The notes under the pieces: generated by a model
Told to the model about the DNA's origin: nothing
Databases searched by the model: none
The model's input: only the letters and a program-made list of their open reading frames with translations
In this document: piece after piece, positions 36,970-52,881 of the stretch
Numbering within the stretch: position 1 is the first letter of the stretch
Layout of the letters: each line of letters starts with the position of its first letter
Source: Hyphomicrobium sp.
GTDB taxonomy: Bacteria > Pseudomonadota > Alphaproteobacteria > Rhizobiales > Hyphomicrobiaceae
DNA length: 64,000 nucleotides
Assembly (NCBI GenBank): GCA_002928735.1
Contig: PERL01000003.1
Location: 124,001 to 188,000, forward strand
Reading direction: 5' to 3'
Position numbers and translations under genes: made by a program

Positions 36970-38786
<1,817 letters not shown>

Positions 38787-38789
38787 ACC

Positions 38790-40377
38790 ATGCAATTGAC
38801 CGTCTGGACCTACGAAGGACCTCCCCACATCGGCGCGATGCGCATCGCCAACTCCATGGATGGGCTGCATTACGTGCTGCATGCGCCGCAGGGCGACACG
38901 TATGCCGATCTCCTGTTCACGATGATCGAGCGGAACGACAAGCGTCCGCCCGTTACTTACACGACGTTCCAGGCGCGCGATCTGGGCGGCGATACGGCGG
39001 AACTGTTTAAGTCGTCGGCGAAGGCGGCGTACGATCGGTTCCGGCCGGACGCCATGATCGTTGGCGCATCGTGCACGGCGGAACTCATTCAGGATGATCC
39101 GGGCGGGTTGGCGAAGGCGCTGGCGCTCGATTGCCCCGTCATTCCGCTCGATCTGCCGGCGTACCAGAAGAAAGAAAACTGGGGCGCGGCGGAGACATTC
39201 TATCAGCTCGTGCGCGCGTTTGCGGGCACGCGTGCACCGGCGCCGGGTGCTGAGCGTCAGCCGCGGGCCGCAGGTGAGCGCGCACGCTGCAACATTCTGG
39301 GACCGACGTCGCTTGGCTTTCGCAATCGGGACGATGTGACGGAGATTCTGCGCCTGCTCGCTGATCTCCGGATCGAAGTCAACGTGGTGGCACCCCAGGG
39401 CGCGCGGCCGACGGATCTCACGCGGTTGCCGGATGCCGATTTCAACATTGTCCTCTATCCGGAAGTGGCGCAGAACGCGGCTAACTGGCTGAAGCGCACA
39501 TTCGGGCAGCCGTTCACGAAGACGGTGCCGATCGGGGTCGCGGCGACGCGGGCCTTCGTCAAGGAAGTCTGCGAGTTGGCTGGCGTCGACTCAACTGCGT
39601 TCCTCTCGCGCGAGCGGTCGCGGCTGCCGTGGTATTCACGCAGCATTGACTCGACGTACCTCACCGGCAAGCGCGTCTTTATCTTCGGTGATGCGACGCA
39701 TGCGATTGCGGCTGCGAAAGTTGCCAATAGCGAACTTGGCTTCAAGGTCGTGGGACTGGGGACGTATTCGCGCGAGTTTGCACGCGATGTGCGCGAGGCC
39801 GCCAAAGAATATGGCGTCGAGGCGCTGATCACCGACGACTATCTGGAAGTCGAGCAGGCGGTGCGGGAACTGCATCCCGAACTCGTGCTCGGCACGCAAA
39901 TGGAGCGGCACATCGCCAAGCGGCTCGGCGTGCCGTGCGCGGTGATTTCGGCGCCGATCCATGTGCAGGATTTCCCGGCGCGGTATGCGCCGCAGATGGG
40001 CTTTGAAGGCGCGAACGTGCTCTTCGATACCTGGGTCCATCCTCTGATGATGGGCCTTGAAGAGCATCTGCTGCAGATGTTCCGCGATGACTTTGAATTC
40101 CACGATGGCGCCGGTCCCTCGCATCTGGGCGGGCATGGCGGTGCGCGCGAAACGGTGGCGGACGCGCCGGCCGCCGTGGTGGCCGCTGCTCCTTCGGCCG
40201 AGACGATTGTTATCGAGACGCCTGCCGCCGCTGCCGCCGAAGGACCCGGCGGCTGGGCGGCGGATGCGGAAAAGGAACTCGGCAAGATCCCGTTTTTTGT
40301 CAGAGGCAAAGCACGACGCAACACTGAACGCTACGCCGCCGAGCGCGGTATCCGAACTATAACCCTTGAGACCTTGT

Positions 40378-40406
<29 letters not shown>
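38790..40406 (+). CDS. bchB: Light-independent protochlorophyllide reductase subunit B
   Basis: 538 residues, nitrogenase-beta-like. N-terminus [20 protein letters not shown] is canonical; [14 protein letters not shown] follows; the last 50 residues form the DPOR C-terminal helical domain ([21 protein letters not shown]). An Ala/Pro-rich linker lies before it. It starts three bases after bchN and overlaps bchH by 29 bases. Confidence 0.98.
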
Positions 40407-45046
<4,640 letters not shown>

Positions 45047-45047
<1 letters not shown>

Positions 45048-45769
45048 TGCAAACGCTTTCCTATCGTCAGCGCCGCAGTGAGCTGCAGACGTATTTCGAC
45101 CGGACGGCCTCGGAAACCTGGGCTCGGCTGACGTCGGATGCGCCGGTGAGCGGCATTCGCCGGACGGTGCGCGCGGGGCGCGACCGGATGCGGGCGCAGA
45201 TGCTTGACTGGATGCCGGCTGACCTGACGGGCAAGCGGGTGCTGGATGCTGGCTGCGGAACGGGCGCGTTGTCGTTCGAGGCGGCGCGGCGCGGGGCGGA
45301 GGTCGTGGCTATCGATCTGGCGGAAACGCTCGTGACGCTGGCGGCTGAGCGGACAAACGAAATGCGTGCTGCGTTGCCGTCCGGCGAACGGTACGGCTCT
45401 ATTCAATTCCATGTCGGGGACATGCTCGATCCAGCTCTTGGCAGGTTCGATTACGCCGTCGCGATGGATTCCATGATCCACTACAAGCCGGCCGACATGG
45501 TTGACATGCTTGGGCGGTTGTCTGCGAATGTCGAGCGGGGGATTATCTTCACCTTCGCTCCCCGGACGCCGGCTCTGACGTTGATGCACGCGGTCGGCCG
45601 CTTCTTCCCCAGGCAAGACCGAGCCCCGGCCATTGAGCCGGTCGATGCCGGCGAACTCCGCCGGCATATCGCGGCAGAGCCGGCACTTTCGTCTTTCCGC
45701 GAGCAGAACAGCTTCCGGGTAGACAGTGGATTTTATGTCTCGTCGGCGATGGAGCTTCGCAGGGCATGA
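45047..45769 (+). CDS. bchM: Magnesium-protoporphyrin IX O-methyltransferase
   Basis: 240 residues. SAM-binding motif VLDAGCGTGALSFEAARRG, then MDSMIHYKPADMV and TFAPRTPALTLMHAVGRFFPR. It methylates the 13-propionate of Mg-protoporphyrin, the step before the cyclase (AcsF or BchE). Overlaps both neighbours, so it is in strict translational coupling. Confidence 0.97.
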
Positions 45770-47202
45770 GCGGTTTGAACGACAAGCTGGCTAAGGCGTG
45801 GGTGAGTGTTAGCCCTCGCTTTCTGCCGTTCGCGGATGCCGCGACGGACGAACTGCCGCTTGGCCGTTTGATGCGGCTGTCGCTGTTTCAAGTTTCCGTT
45901 GCGATGGCGTTGGTCCTGCTCAACGGGACGCTCAATCGCGTCATGATCGTGGAGTTGGGCGTCCCGTCGTTCGTGGTGGCGATTGCCGTGTCGTTGCCGC
46001 TGCTGTTCGCGCCGTTCCGGGCGCTGGTGGGTTTTAAATCGGACACGCACCGGTCGGCGCTTGGATGGAAGCGGGCGCCGTTCATTTGGTTCGGTTCGAT
46101 GCTGCAATTCGGCGGGCTGGCAATCATGCCGTTTGCGCTGATTGTGCTGTCGGGTGACAGCAATGGGCCGGCTTGGATTGGTTATGTGGGCGCGGCGCTG
46201 GCCTTTTTGCTTGTAGGCATCGGCTTGCACACGACGCAGACGGCGGGGCTGGCGCTGGCAACGGACCTGGCAACGGAAGAGTCCAGGCCGCGGGTCGTGG
46301 CGTTCCTCTACGTGATGCTGTTGGTCGGCATGGTCGCCAGCTCGGCCATTTTCGGCTGGCTGCTTTCGGACTTCAGCCAGATGCGCCTCATTCAAGTGGT
46401 GCAGGGCGCGGCTGTGGTGACGATGGTGCTCAACGTCGTGGCGCTGTGGAAACAGGAAGTGCGCGATCCGACTAAGACGCGCGGACGGGCGGCGCAGGAT
46501 CCGGGGTTCATCGAGTCATGGAATGCGCTTGTGAAGACCGGGCCGTGGCTGCGGGTTCTGGTCAGCGTCGGGCTGGGGACAGCGGCGTTCAGCATGCAAG
46601 ACATTCTGCTGGAGCCGTATGGTGGCGAAGTGCTCCATCTGTCGGTTGGGCAGACGACGGCCCTGACCGGGTTTCTGGCGTGTGGCACGCTGCTGGGGTT
46701 CGTGATCGCCTCGAGCCTGTTGACGTCATCGTTCGATCCGTTCCGGCTGGCGGCGCTCGGCGTCGTGGCCGGGCTGGCGGCGTTTCCTCTGGTTATTCTG
46801 TCAGCGCATGTGGAGTCGGTGCAGATCTTCCGGATGGGCACGATGCTGATCGGCTTTGGCGGCGGGCTTTTCGCGGTCGGCACGCTGACGGCTGCGATGA
46901 ACATGTCGCGCGGACCTAACAACGGGTTGGCGCTTGGTGCCTGGGGCGCTGTGCAGGCGACGGCCGCGGGTCTGGCGATCGCGCTTGGCGGGATCATTCG
47001 CGACGGGGTGGGTGCGATGGCCGCGTCCGGTCAGCTCGGCGAAGCGCTGACGGGTCCGGCGATCGGATACACCACCGTCTATCACATCGAAATTCTGCTG
47101 CTCTTTGCGACGCTCGTCGCAATTGGTCCGCTGGTGGGCCTGGGGCGGCTGAACAAGTCACGCATGTCCGAGAAGTTCGGTCTCGCCGAATTTCCCGGTT
47201 AG
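45766..47202 (+). CDS. lhaA: LH1 assembly protein LhaA (BCD family)
   Basis: 478 residues and twelve predicted membrane helices. Family marks: LNGTLNRVMIVELGVPSFVVA, GFKSDTHRSALGWKRAPFIW and SMQDILLEPYGGEVLHLSVGQTTALTG. LhaA helps place bacteriochlorophyll in LH1, probably next to BchG and the Sec/YidC machinery. Between bchM and puhA, its usual place. Confidence 0.95.
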   Translation: MSGLNDKLAKAWVSVSPRFLPFADAATDELPLGRLMRLSLFQVSVAMALVLLNGTLNRVMIVELGVPSFVVAIAVSLPLLFAPFRALVGFKSDTHRSALGWKRAPFIWFGSMLQFGGLAIMPFALIVLSGDSNGPAWIGYVGAALAFLLVGIGLHTTQTAGLALATDLATEESRPRVVAFLYVMLLVGMVASSAIFGWLLSDFSQMRLIQVVQGAAVVTMVLNVVALWKQEVRDPTKTRGRAAQDPGFIESWNALVKTGPWLRVLVSVGLGTAAFSMQDILLEPYGGEVLHLSVGQTTALTGFLACGTLLGFVIASSLLTSSFDPFRLAALGVVAGLAAFPLVILSAHVESVQIFRMGTMLIGFGGGLFAVGTLTAAMNMSRGPNNGLALGAWGAVQATAAGLAIALGGIIRDGVGAMAASGQLGEALTGPAIGYTTVYHIEILLLFATLVAIGPLVGLGRLNKSRMSEKFGLAEFPG

Positions 47203-47228
47203 CTTCAAGTCTTCTATGGAGGTGAACT

Positions 47229-48008
47229 ATGAAGGGTGAAATTATGGGGCTATTCGATGTAGCCCAGGTCACTTTGTACGTGTTTTTGATCTTCTTCGTC
47301 GGGCTGGTGTTCTATCTCCAGCGCGAGACGCGCCGCGAGGGCTATCCGCTGTTCTCGGAACCGTCGAACAAGCTGAAGCCGGGTGATCCTTTCTTCATTC
47401 CCGAAGCCAAGGTGTTCAAGCTGCCGCATGGCGGCGAAGCGCTGGCTCCCAACGGGCAGTGGGATCAGCGTCCGATCAAGGGCGAGAAGATTGCCGTCTG
47501 GCCGGGGGCTCCTCTGGAGCCGACGGGTGATCCTATGCTCGCGGAAATCGGTCCGGGTTCTTATGCCGAACGCGCAGATGTTCCCGATCTGATGGTCAAT
47601 GGCAGCGCGAAGATCGTTCCCTTCCGCGTTGCGCCGGCACTTGATGTCAATAGCAGAGAACGTGATCCGCGCGGCTTTGCGCTGGTTGGCTCGAACGGCG
47701 TCACCGTCGGCACGATCAAGGACATCTGGATCGACCGTTCGGAAATCATCGTTCGCTATCTGGAAGCTGAGCTCAACGCTGCCGGCGGTAAGCCCGGCCG
47801 TTCGATCCTGGTGCCGATGACGTTCCTGACGCTCGACAACAACCGCGGCACCGTGAACGTCAAGGCGATCATGGGTTCGCAGTTCGGCAACGTGCCGGGC
47901 CTGAAGAACCCCGACCAGATCACGCTGCTCGAAGAAGAGAAGGTGACGGCGTACTACGGTGCCGGTACTCTCTATTCTCACCCCTCTCGTGCGGAGCCGC
48001 TCCTGTGA
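47229..48008 (+). CDS. puhA: Photosynthetic reaction centre H subunit
   Basis: 259 residues. One N-terminal membrane helix (VTLYVFLIFFVGLVFYLQ) with the RETRREGYPL motif just inside, then a cytoplasmic domain that caps the QA/QB side and steers protons. A strong GGAGGTG sits four bases before the ATG. The gene may also have its own promoter, as high RC demand would need, but none was identified. It ends with GTGA overlapping puhB. Confidence 0.98.
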   Translation: MKGEIMGLFDVAQVTLYVFLIFFVGLVFYLQRETRREGYPLFSEPSNKLKPGDPFFIPEAKVFKLPHGGEALAPNGQWDQRPIKGEKIAVWPGAPLEPTGDPMLAEIGPGSYAERADVPDLMVNGSAKIVPFRVAPALDVNSRERDPRGFALVGSNGVTVGTIKDIWIDRSEIIVRYLEAELNAAGGKPGRSILVPMTFLTLDNNRGTVNVKAIMGSQFGNVPGLKNPDQITLLEEEKVTAYYGAGTLYSHPSRAEPLL

Positions 48009-48676
48009 GCCACGAGTTCGACCACGAGCCCATCCCGGGCCTGCCCGCAAACCTGCCGGAGGGTGAAAACATCCTCTGGCAGGGTTCACCCTCCGCTTCA
48101 GCTACCGCTTGGCGCGTGCTGCACATCGGTTGGGTCGGGGTCTATTTCGCCGCTCTGCTGGCTTGGCGCCTCATCGCCGGCCTTTCGGACGGACACACGA
48201 TTGGGCAGATCGCGATCGACAGCATTCCACTTGCCGTGGTTGCTGTGGCCGCGATTGCCATCCTCGCCCTGCTGGCGCGCTTGATCGCCCGCACGACGAT
48301 CTACACGATCACCAGCCAGCGTCTGGTCATGCGCTTTGGTGTAGCGTTGCCGATTTCGGTCAACCTCCCATTCAAAGCTATCCGCAGCGCGGGTGCGGCT
48401 TTGCGGGCTGACGGAACTGGTGACGTCGCCATCGAAGTGGATGACCTCGGCCGGCTGTCTTACTTCCATCTTTGGCCGCATACACGCGCTTGGTATGTGC
48501 GCAAGGCGCAGCCCTCGCTGCGCGCTGTGCCGGATGCCCAGAACGTAGCGGCTCTGCTGTCGCGGGCTCTGAACGCGGCGGCTGGGTCGGCGGAAAAAGC
48601 GGTCCGTCCTGTGGCGGTCACGCGTCCGGTAGAAGCGCAATCCGATCACGGCGGCGCATCACCCGCCACTGCCTGA
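48005..48676 (+). CDS. puhB: Reaction-centre assembly protein PuhB
   Basis: 223 residues. It begins with PIPGLPANLPEGENILWQGSPS, two or three hydrophobic segments and a PH-like domain (TTIYTITSQRLVMRFGVALPISVNLPFKAI), the PuhB pattern. It promotes RC assembly as a membrane dimer. GTG start in the puhA stop overlap. Confidence 0.94.
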   Translation: MSHEFDHEPIPGLPANLPEGENILWQGSPSASATAWRVLHIGWVGVYFAALLAWRLIAGLSDGHTIGQIAIDSIPLAVVAVAAIAILALLARLIARTTIYTITSQRLVMRFGVALPISVNLPFKAIRSAGAALRADGTGDVAIEVDDLGRLSYFHLWPHTRAWYVRKAQPSLRAVPDAQNVAALLSRALNAAAGSAEKAVRPVAVTRPVEAQSDHGGASPATA

Positions 48677-48694
48677 CCTTAGAGGAGATCTGCC

Positions 48695-49156
48695 GTGTAC
48701 GAAGAAGCCATCGACGCCAAACCGTTTCCCAGGGGCATGCTGATCGCAGTGGCCGCAATGGTCGGTCTGTCGATCCTCTTCGCGGCGTCGGCAAGCTTGT
48801 GGGATTTCGGAGCGACGCGCATTGAATACGCGCCCGTCACCGATAGCCGCGACCTAGTCTTCAAGGATCTCGAGAATGGGTCCGTTGGCGTCGTCGATGC
48901 CGCCGGACAACAGCAGATCGCGGAAGTGAAGCCGGGCCAGGACGGGTTCGTTCGCGTTGTTATGAGGAGCATGGCTCGTGATCGCGCGGTGCGCGGGGCG
49001 AGTGCCGATGTGCCGTTCCGCCTGGCGCGGCATGCCGACGATATGTTGTCACTGACAGATTTGGCGACTGGCGAGGTCGTCATGCTGAACGCGTTCGGGG
49101 CCATGAATACGAAGGCCTTCGAACCCTTTCTCGCCTTGGGGAGAACGAAGCCATGA
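48695..49156 (+). CDS. puhC: Photosynthetic complex assembly protein PuhC
   Basis: 153 residues. One N-terminal membrane helix (GMLIAVAAMVGLSILFAASA) and a periplasmic domain (RDLVFKDLENGSVGVVDAA, VMLNAFGAMNTKAFEPFLALG). PuhC is needed for efficient RC-LH1 organisation. GTG start with AGAGGAGA six bases before it. The stop overlaps orf101 by ATGA. Confidence 0.92.
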   Translation: MYEEAIDAKPFPRGMLIAVAAMVGLSILFAASASLWDFGATRIEYAPVTDSRDLVFKDLENGSVGVVDAAGQQQIAEVKPGQDGFVRVVMRSMARDRAVRGASADVPFRLARHADDMLSLTDLATGEVVMLNAFGAMNTKAFEPFLALGRTKP

Positions 49157-49458
49157 TGTTGTCTGTCTTTCGAGGACCACCTCCGGAGGTGGTGAACTGC
49201 ACGATCGAAATCGAGAACACGTTCGAGAGCTTGCACGCGCACGTCGATTTGCACGGAACCAAACCGGTTGAAGCCGGCGATGAGGTTCTGGTGCACGGGG
49301 ACCCGATCCGGGTTCCGTACGGCGAGAAGGTCGTTCTGCAGCGGCAGGCGACTGTGACGCGCGCATCGCCGATCGAGCGGCTAATGACCAAGATTTCGGC
49401 TCGCCTGGAGTTCACTGAACTCTACGAAGTGAGTTTTTCTTCGGGGAGGAAGCTATGA
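49153..49458 (+). CDS. Conserved-position hypothetical protein (orf101) between puhC and acsF
   Basis: 101 residues, no membrane segment, no cysteine cluster (a single Cys in [11 protein letters not shown]). Beta-rich text such as [40 protein letters not shown] suggests a small beta-barrel or sandwich fold. It overlaps puhC and acsF by ATGA at each end, so it is clearly co-translated. I recall an unnamed gene of about this size at this place in other purple bacteria. A role in AcsF or RC assembly is only inference. Confidence 0.8.
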   Translation: MMLSVFRGPPPEVVNCTIEIENTFESLHAHVDLHGTKPVEAGDEVLVHGDPIRVPYGEKVVLQRQATVTRASPIERLMTKISARLEFTELYEVSFSSGRKL

Positions 49459-50525
49459 CCATTGAAACATTCGGGCGCACGGCGCCCAACGAGACAACGG
49501 CTGCAGCGGTCAATGAGACGCTCCTGAGCCCACGTTTCTACACGACCGACTTCGACGAACTGGACCGGATCGACGTGTCTTCGCTTCGGGCGGAGTGGGA
49601 TGCGCTTCTGGACGAGATGCGCGCCGACACGAACCGCGGCCACTTCCGGCGGACGGATGCGTGGGACGACTTCGATCTCAATGCGCTCCCCGAGGGCCTG
49701 CGCAAGGAGTTCATCGACTTCCTCGTCAGTTCGCTGACGTCGGAGTTCTCGGGCTGCGTGCTTTACGCTGAAATGAAGAAGCGTGGCAAGAACAAGGACC
49801 TCGTCGAACTGTTCAAGTTCATGAGCCGCGATGAAGCCCGCCACGCCGGCTTCATCAACGACACGCTGCGCGATTTCGATATCGGGATCGATCTGGGCTT
49901 TCTGACCAAGGCGAAGAAGTACACCTTCTTCAAGCCGAAGTTCATCTTCTATGCGACGTATCTGTCCGAGAAAATCGGGTATGCGCGCTACATCACGATC
50001 TTCCGGCACCTCGAGCGGCACCCGGACAAGCGCTTCCATCCGATCTTCAAATGGTTCGAGAAGTGGTGCAACGACGAGTTCCGGCACGGGGAAGCGTTTG
50101 CGCTGTTGATGCGGGCCAATCCGCATCTGCTTGAGGGCGTGAATAAGCTGTGGGTGCGGTTCTTCGTGCTGGCGGTCTACGCCACGATGTACGTGCGCGA
50201 CCACGCCCGGCCGGAATTCCACAAGGCCATCGGCATCGATCCGACGGATTACGACATGAAGGTGTTCCGCCTGACGTCGGAAATCGCTCGTCAGGTGTTC
50301 CCGGTCGAACTCGATATCGAGAATCCGAAGTTCCTCCAGCGGCTCGAAAAGCTGCGGGCCGTGAACGACAAGCTCGGCGCGCTCGAGGGCAAGACGGGGC
50401 TTGGTGCGCGGATCCGGCGGTTTGGGCTTGGCGCGTCGGCTGTCGGCACGTTCGCGCGGATGTATCTGATGAAGCCGCGGGACAATCCGCTGCCGCAGCA
50501 GATCCGTCTCGAGCCGATCTGGTAG
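49455..50525 (+). CDS. acsF: Aerobic Mg-protoporphyrin IX monomethyl ester (oxidative) cyclase
   Basis: 356 residues, membrane-associated diiron protein. Iron ligands are visible in [28 protein letters not shown] and [13 protein letters not shown] (ExxH pairs). It makes ring E with O2. GGAGGAAG lies before the ATG, in the orf101 overlap. The oxygen-independent cyclase BchE is also encoded in this window, so the host can close ring E with or without air. Confidence 0.98.
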   Translation: MTIETFGRTAPNETTAAAVNETLLSPRFYTTDFDELDRIDVSSLRAEWDALLDEMRADTNRGHFRRTDAWDDFDLNALPEGLRKEFIDFLVSSLTSEFSGCVLYAEMKKRGKNKDLVELFKFMSRDEARHAGFINDTLRDFDIGIDLGFLTKAKKYTFFKPKFIFYATYLSEKIGYARYITIFRHLERHPDKRFHPIFKWFEKWCNDEFRHGEAFALLMRANPHLLEGVNKLWVRFFVLAVYATMYVRDHARPEFHKAIGIDPTDYDMKVFRLTSEIARQVFPVELDIENPKFLQRLEKLRAVNDKLGALEGKTGLGARIRRFGLGASAVGTFARMYLMKPRDNPLPQQIRLEPIW

Positions 50526-50550
50526 CCGCATAAGCGCAGGAGACAACGCA

Positions 50551-51408
50551 GTGCTCGACTACGGCCTGCCCGTTCTGTTCGTTTTGTTCGCCTGGTGGTT
50601 TCTCACCGGGGCGGTGCTCTACATCATAGGGCTGCCGCGGACGACAGTTCGCTGGTCGATGGCCGGAGCAAGTATTGTGGCGCTCGGTGCGCTTGCAACA
50701 CTTTGGCAGACGGCCGGCGATACGTCGCCGGCCGCTGCTTATACGGCTTTCATGGCCGCGCTCCTGGTGTGGGGTTGGCACGAGATGAGCTTTCTGACCG
50801 GGGTGGTGACCGGGCCGCGCACGACGGAGGCGCCGCGCCGTGCGCGTGGGCGGGCTGGGCTTTGGCCGGCCATCGAGACACTGCTGTATCACGAGGTCGC
50901 CATTCTGCTGACGGGGGTGGTGCTCTTTGCGATGCTCTGGGGATCGGCGAACGAAGTGGGGTTGTGGACCTTCGTCATCCTTTGGGTGATGCGGATCAGC
51001 GCGAAACTCAACGTCTATTTGGGCGTGCCGAACCTGACGGAAGAGTTTTTGCCCGCGCATCTGACTTATCTCAAAACGTACTTCTGCCGCCGGGGTATGA
51101 ATCTTCTTTTTCCCGTGTCAGTCACTCTGTCGACGATCGCGACCTTCCTGCTGATCGGCGAAGCAGGGACATCGGCCGGGGCATTCGACAAGACCGCTTT
51201 CACGTTTCTTGCCACGCTGATGGCACTGGCGCTCATCGAGCACTGGTTCCTCGTGGTTCCGCTGCCGTCCGCCGCGCTGTGGTCCTGGGGACTGTGGTCG
51301 CGGGAGGATGAAGCGGTAGGCGAGATGACTGCTTCGCCCGTTCTTGCGCGGGCCTCTGTGCCCGTGCAGCCCGATCCGCCGCAGCCTGTAAGTGCGACCC
51401 TATTCTAA
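50551..51408 (+). CDS. puhE: PuhE (DUF3623) photosynthetic assembly membrane protein
   Basis: 285 residues and about seven hydrophobic segments. Conserved marks: GLPRTTVRWSM, ALLVWGWHEMSFLTGVVTGPR, RISAKLNVYLGVPNLTEEFLPAHL. PuhE affects reaction-centre and bacteriochlorophyll levels in Rhodobacter. GTG start with AGGAGA upstream, 25 bases after acsF. Confidence 0.93.
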   Translation: MLDYGLPVLFVLFAWWFLTGAVLYIIGLPRTTVRWSMAGASIVALGALATLWQTAGDTSPAAAYTAFMAALLVWGWHEMSFLTGVVTGPRTTEAPRRARGRAGLWPAIETLLYHEVAILLTGVVLFAMLWGSANEVGLWTFVILWVMRISAKLNVYLGVPNLTEEFLPAHLTYLKTYFCRRGMNLLFPVSVTLSTIATFLLIGEAGTSAGAFDKTAFTFLATLMALALIEHWFLVVPLPSAALWSWGLWSREDEAVGEMTASPVLARASVPVQPDPPQPVSATLF

Positions 51409-51476
51409 GTATCTGAGACCTGAATATACGGCCGCCGAAAGTGACGGCCAAAGCGCAGAAGAACCGGAGATAAAAA

Positions 51477-52709
51477 ATGGATTACCTGTCGATCTTCCGC
51501 GAGCAGCTCGACGGCCTCAAGGCCGAGGGGCGCTACCGCGTGTTCGCGGATCTGAAGCGGCAGTGTGGATCTTTCCCGACTGCTATCCATCATACGGAAG
51601 CTGGCGCGCGGCCGATCACGGTGTGGTGCTCGAACGACTATCTGGGCATGGGGCAGAATCCGAAAGTGCTCGCAGCGATGCATCAGGCCATCGACGAGGC
51701 GGGCGCGGGATCGGGCGGCACGCGCAACATCTCGGGCACGACGCGGTATCATGTGGAACTTGAACAGGAGATTGCCGACCTGCACGGCAAGGAATCGGCT
51801 CTGCTTTTCACGTCGGCTTACGTGGCCAACGAAGCAACGCTTTCTACGTTGCAGCGGTTGATCCCGGGCGTGATCGTGTTTTCGGATGAGAAGAACCATG
51901 CCTCGATGATCGAAGGCATCCGGCACGGCAACGGGCCGAAGAAGATCTTCCGGCACAACGACGTCGAGGATCTGGAAAAGAAGCTCAAGGAAGCGCCGAT
52001 CGGGTCGCCCAAGATGATCGTCTTCGAAAGCGTGTACTCAATGGACGGGCACATTGCGCCGATGGCCGCAATCTGCGATCTGGCCAAGAAGTATGGCGCG
52101 ATGACATATCTCGACGAGGTTCATGCGGTTGGTCTGTATGGCCCGCGGGGCGGCGGCATTGCCGAGCGCGAAGGCCTGATGGACCGGATCGATATCATCA
52201 ACGGCACGCTTGCGAAGGGTTTCGGCGTCATGGGCGGGTATATTGCGGCCAAGCGCGAGATTTGCGATGCGATCCGCTCGTTCGCGTCGGGCTTTATCTT
52301 CTCCACGTCGCTGGCGCCGGCCATCACGGCGGGTGCGCTTGCCAGCATGCGGCATCTGAAGTCGAGCACGGTGGAGCGGGAGCGGCATCAGGAGCGCGCG
52401 CGCACGCTCAAGCAGCGGCTAAAGGATGCGAACATTCCCTTCATGGCCAACCCGAGCCACATCGTGCCGGTGATGGTCGGCGATCCGGTGCACTGCAAGG
52501 CGGTGACCGATACGCTGCTCGGACACTACGGCATCTACGTCCAGCCCATTAATTATCCGACGGTGCCGAAGGGGACCGAGCGGATGCGGCTGACGCCGGG
52601 GCCGATGCATACCGACCAGCAGATGTCCGTACTCGTGGCGGCGCTGAGTGATCTTTGGAATGCTTGTCCGATGGCGAACGGGAAGTTCGTGCGTCTCGCG
52701 GCCGAGTAA
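51477..52709 (+). CDS. hemA: 5-aminolevulinate synthase
   Basis: 410 residues. PLP fold of the alpha-oxoamine synthase family: [34 protein letters not shown], the [10 protein letters not shown] Asp for the PLP ring and [13 protein letters not shown] with the Schiff-base Lys. It condenses glycine and succinyl-CoA, the committed tetrapyrrole step. It is the last gene before a strong terminator. Confidence 0.98.
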   Translation: MDYLSIFREQLDGLKAEGRYRVFADLKRQCGSFPTAIHHTEAGARPITVWCSNDYLGMGQNPKVLAAMHQAIDEAGAGSGGTRNISGTTRYHVELEQEIADLHGKESALLFTSAYVANEATLSTLQRLIPGVIVFSDEKNHASMIEGIRHGNGPKKIFRHNDVEDLEKKLKEAPIGSPKMIVFESVYSMDGHIAPMAAICDLAKKYGAMTYLDEVHAVGLYGPRGGGIAEREGLMDRIDIINGTLAKGFGVMGGYIAAKREICDAIRSFASGFIFSTSLAPAITAGALASMRHLKSSTVERERHQERARTLKQRLKDANIPFMANPSHIVPVMVGDPVHCKAVTDTLLGHYGIYVQPINYPTVPKGTERMRLTPGPMHTDQQMSVLVAALSDLWNACPMANGKFVRLAAE

Positions 52710-52735
52710 ACCATCACGACCCTACCCCAGACTGC

Positions 52736-52765
52736 ACCCGCCATGCTCCGCATGGCGGGTTTTTT
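52736..52765 (+). terminator. Intrinsic terminator after hemA
   Basis: A perfect 10-bp stem (ACCCGCCATG with its complement) around a CTCCG loop, followed directly by a T-run. It ends the bchF-to-hemA transcript and isolates bchE from it, so bchE needs its own promoter. Confidence 0.93.
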
Positions 52766-52804
52766 CATGCGGGGCGCGGGGGAATGGCAAAGAATTGGTC
52801 GGGA

Positions 52805-52820
52805 TTTGACACGCGTCAAA
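52805..52820. promoter_or_regulatory. FNR/FixK-like palindrome upstream of bchE
   Basis: TTTGACACGCGTCAAA has six-base inverted arms around a four-base spacer and contains TTGAC-N4-GTCAA, close to the FNR/FixK consensus TTGAT-N4-ATCAA. It is 62 bases before the bchE ATG and just after the hemA terminator. Since BchE works only without oxygen, anaerobic activation through an FNR/FixK-type regulator is an attractive reading; the regulator is not in the window. Confidence 0.6.
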
Positions 52821-52881
52821 CGCGTCCGCGGAGGTGTACGTAAAGTGGCGTGGACAGTTTTGGTCTCGGAGGTCCCCGTCC

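Noticed and set aside
52830-52860. TGT...ACA near bchE resembling a PpsR box
   Set aside because: The spacer is 16, not 12, and no partner at 26 bp is present.
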